Shown here one piece after another: positions 4,715 to 5,626 of a stretch of 5,626 nt of DNA. The notes under the pieces were generated by a model that had not been told where the DNA came from, did no database searches, and saw only the letters and a list, made by a program, of their open reading frames with translations. The stretch's first letter is position 1, and each line of letters begins with the position of its first letter. The stretch comes from Candidatus Intestinimonas stercorigallinarum (lineage in GTDB: Bacteria > Bacillota > Clostridia > Oscillospirales > Oscillospiraceae): positions 1 through 5,626 of the forward strand of contig DXDV01000305.1 of the NCBI GenBank assembly GCA_019115345.1, written 5' to 3'. The position numbers and the translations under genes are program-made.

Positions 4715-5467
4715 ATGCTGACGCCGCAGGAGGTCTCCGAGCACGCCTTTGCCAAGGCGGGCTTCGGCGGCTACAATATGGCCATGGTGGACGAGTTTCT
4801 GGACCAGCTCACCGAGGACTATACCACCCTCTACAAGGAGAACGCGGCCCTCAAGGGCAAGATGAAGGTGCTGGTGGAGAAGGTGGAGGAGTACCGCTCC
4901 ACCGAGGACGCCATGCGCAAGACCCTCCTCACCGCCCAGCGGATGGCCGACGAGATGGTGAAGGAGGCCCAGGAGAGCAAGGCGGCCATGGTGCGCCAGG
5001 CCGAGGAGGAGACCCGGGAGCGGGTGAGCGCCCTGCGCCAGGAGGTGGAGGCGGAGCAGCTCCGGCTCACCGCCGCCCAGAACGCCACCGCCGCCTATGT
5101 CGCCAAGCTCAAGGAGCTCTACCAGCACGAGCTGGACTATCTGGGCAGTCTGAGCAAGCTGGCCCCCTCGCCCGCCGCGCCGGCGGAGGAGGCCGCCGGA
5201 GAGATCCAGGCGGCCATGGACCGCATCGCCCAGGAGACCCCCGATCCCGCCCAGCCGGAGGAGCCGGAGGAAGATGTTCCCGGGGAGGAGGAGCGCCCCG
5301 GCGGGCTGTACAGCGACCTCACCGCCACCCTCCAGCCCGAGCGAAAAGTCAACCCCGAGCGCCGGGCCGCCGAGATGGCTCAGGACGAGGAGGACGACGA
5401 GCCCACCAAACGCCTGAGCATCGACCTGGAGCACCTCCAGTTCGGCAAGGATTACGAGATCAAGTAG
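4715..5467 (+). CDS. divIVA: DivIVA-family polar/septal scaffold protein
   Basis: A protein of 250 aa, longer than Bacillus DivIVA (164 aa). DivIVA oligomers bind negatively curved membrane at septa and poles and recruit division or growth factors. The N-terminal domain begins MLTPQEVSEHAFAKAGFGGY and continues VDEFLDQLTEDYTTLY, the family signature. Phe17 aligns with the membrane-inserting Phe17 of Bacillus, but the adjacent Arg18 is Gly here. Heptad-like coiled coil extends from about residue 28 to 150. A Pro/Ala/Glu-rich, probably disordered region follows (about 155-232), and the protein ends in RLSIDLEHLQFGKDYEIK (233-250), which looks ordered. GGGGGAG (4699-4705) lies 9 nt before ATG. 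It is the last gene before the terminator. DivIVA/GpsB-type membership is secure. Its exact role, in division-site selection or growth zone, is not visible. Confidence 0.93.
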   Translation: MLTPQEVSEHAFAKAGFGGYNMAMVDEFLDQLTEDYTTLYKENAALKGKMKVLVEKVEEYRSTEDAMRKTLLTAQRMADEMVKEAQESKAAMVRQAEEETRERVSALRQEVEAEQLRLTAAQNATAAYVAKLKELYQHELDYLGSLSKLAPSPAAPAEEAAGEIQAAMDRIAQETPDPAQPEEPEEDVPGEEERPGGLYSDLTATLQPERKVNPERRAAEMAQDEEDDEPTKRLSIDLEHLQFGKDYEIK

Positions 5468-5492
5468 GCCCCCGGGAGCCTTGACACGGCGG

Positions 5493-5538
5493 ACGCCGCG
5501 GGAACACGTCAGTACGACGTGTCCCCGCGGCGTTTTTT
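5493..5538 (+). terminator. Rho-independent terminator after divIVA
   Basis: The arms 5493-5510 and 5516-5533 pair over 18 positions with a single A/C mismatch. They include CGCCGCGGG (5494-5502) with CCCGCGGCG (5524-5532) and AACACGTC with GACGTGTT-type pairing around the loop AGTAC. Six T's (5533-5538) follow directly. The hairpin begins 26 nt after the divIVA stop codon and should end the whole six-gene transcript. Confidence 0.92.
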
Positions 5539-5571
5539 CCTTTGCGCGGCAAAAGCGGCCCACATTGCGGC

Positions 5572-5626
5572 GGGCGGCCACAGGCCGCCCCTACACCCGT
5601 CCCGTGCCATCCTCGTAGGGGCGGCC
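5572..5626. repeat. Second inverted GTAGGGGCGGCC doublet, cut by the window end
   Basis: GGGCGGCC-ACA-GGCCGCCCCTAC (5572-5594) is followed after 20 nt by GTAGGGGCGGCC (5615-5626), where the window stops. Orientation and spacing mirror the doublet at 511-580. Homology with the reverse complement of 557-588 extends outward: both carry CATTGC and GGCGGGCGGCC before the palindrome. Confidence 0.7.

Noticed and set aside
5481..5486. TTGACA after divIVA as a possible -35
   Set aside because: No -10-like hexamer lies 16-18 bp downstream, where the terminator stem sits.
4055..5581. Open minus-strand frame of 508 codons
   Set aside because: It is antisense to sepF and divIVA, runs through the terminator hairpin and has low-complexity Leu/Gly/Val composition without family features.

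Overview
The window looks like chromosomal DNA of a GC-rich monoderm member of the Clostridia, probably a gut Oscillospirales lineage of the Flavonifractor/Lawsonibacter/Oscillibacter kind. This is inferred from three things: a Firmicute-type gene set (miaA-hfq and yggS-sepF-divIVA), very high GC at third codon positions, and short GC-rich palindromic repeats between genes. No rRNA, tRNA or other taxonomic marker is present, so the genus is a guess.

Layout. Positions 1 to about 854 hold no gene I can defend. They are a dense nest of hairpins and dispersed repeats, including a long near-perfect hairpin (332-382) and a composite inverted-repeat element (412-776). Inside that element lies an inverted doublet of a GTAGGGGCGGCC-type palindrome (511-580). 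From 868 to 5467 six genes run in one direction with gaps of 18 to 67 nt: miaA (tRNA i6A37 synthesis), hfq (RNA chaperone), a membrane-anchored HlyD/RND-adaptor-like protein, yggS (PLP homeostasis), sepF (FtsZ membrane anchor) and divIVA (polar/septal coiled-coil scaffold). A strong Rho-independent terminator (5493-5538) closes the run. The window ends in a second inverted doublet of the same palindrome (5572-5626), so that repeat family brackets the gene cluster.

How the genes work together. The first two act on RNA: MiaA modifies tRNAs reading UNN codons and Hfq supports small-RNA regulation. The last two are division and growth-site proteins: SepF tethers FtsZ to the membrane and DivIVA marks curved membrane at the septum and poles. 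YggS is the usual neighbour of sepF in Gram-positive division clusters. The HlyD-like protein has no adjacent transporter and may serve the cell envelope or division rather than classical efflux. All six could be one transcript, but a near-consensus sigma-A promoter (TTGACA, 17 bp, GATAAT) lies inside the 3' part of yggS, in an AT-rich island of otherwise avoided codons. It could drive sepF-divIVA separately.

The genes themselves are ordinary housekeeping genes and I see no new defence, mobile or biosynthetic system. The points most worth a second look are the embedded promoter, the nested repeat architecture, the HlyD-like protein in a division cluster and the arginine-rich rim of Hfq.
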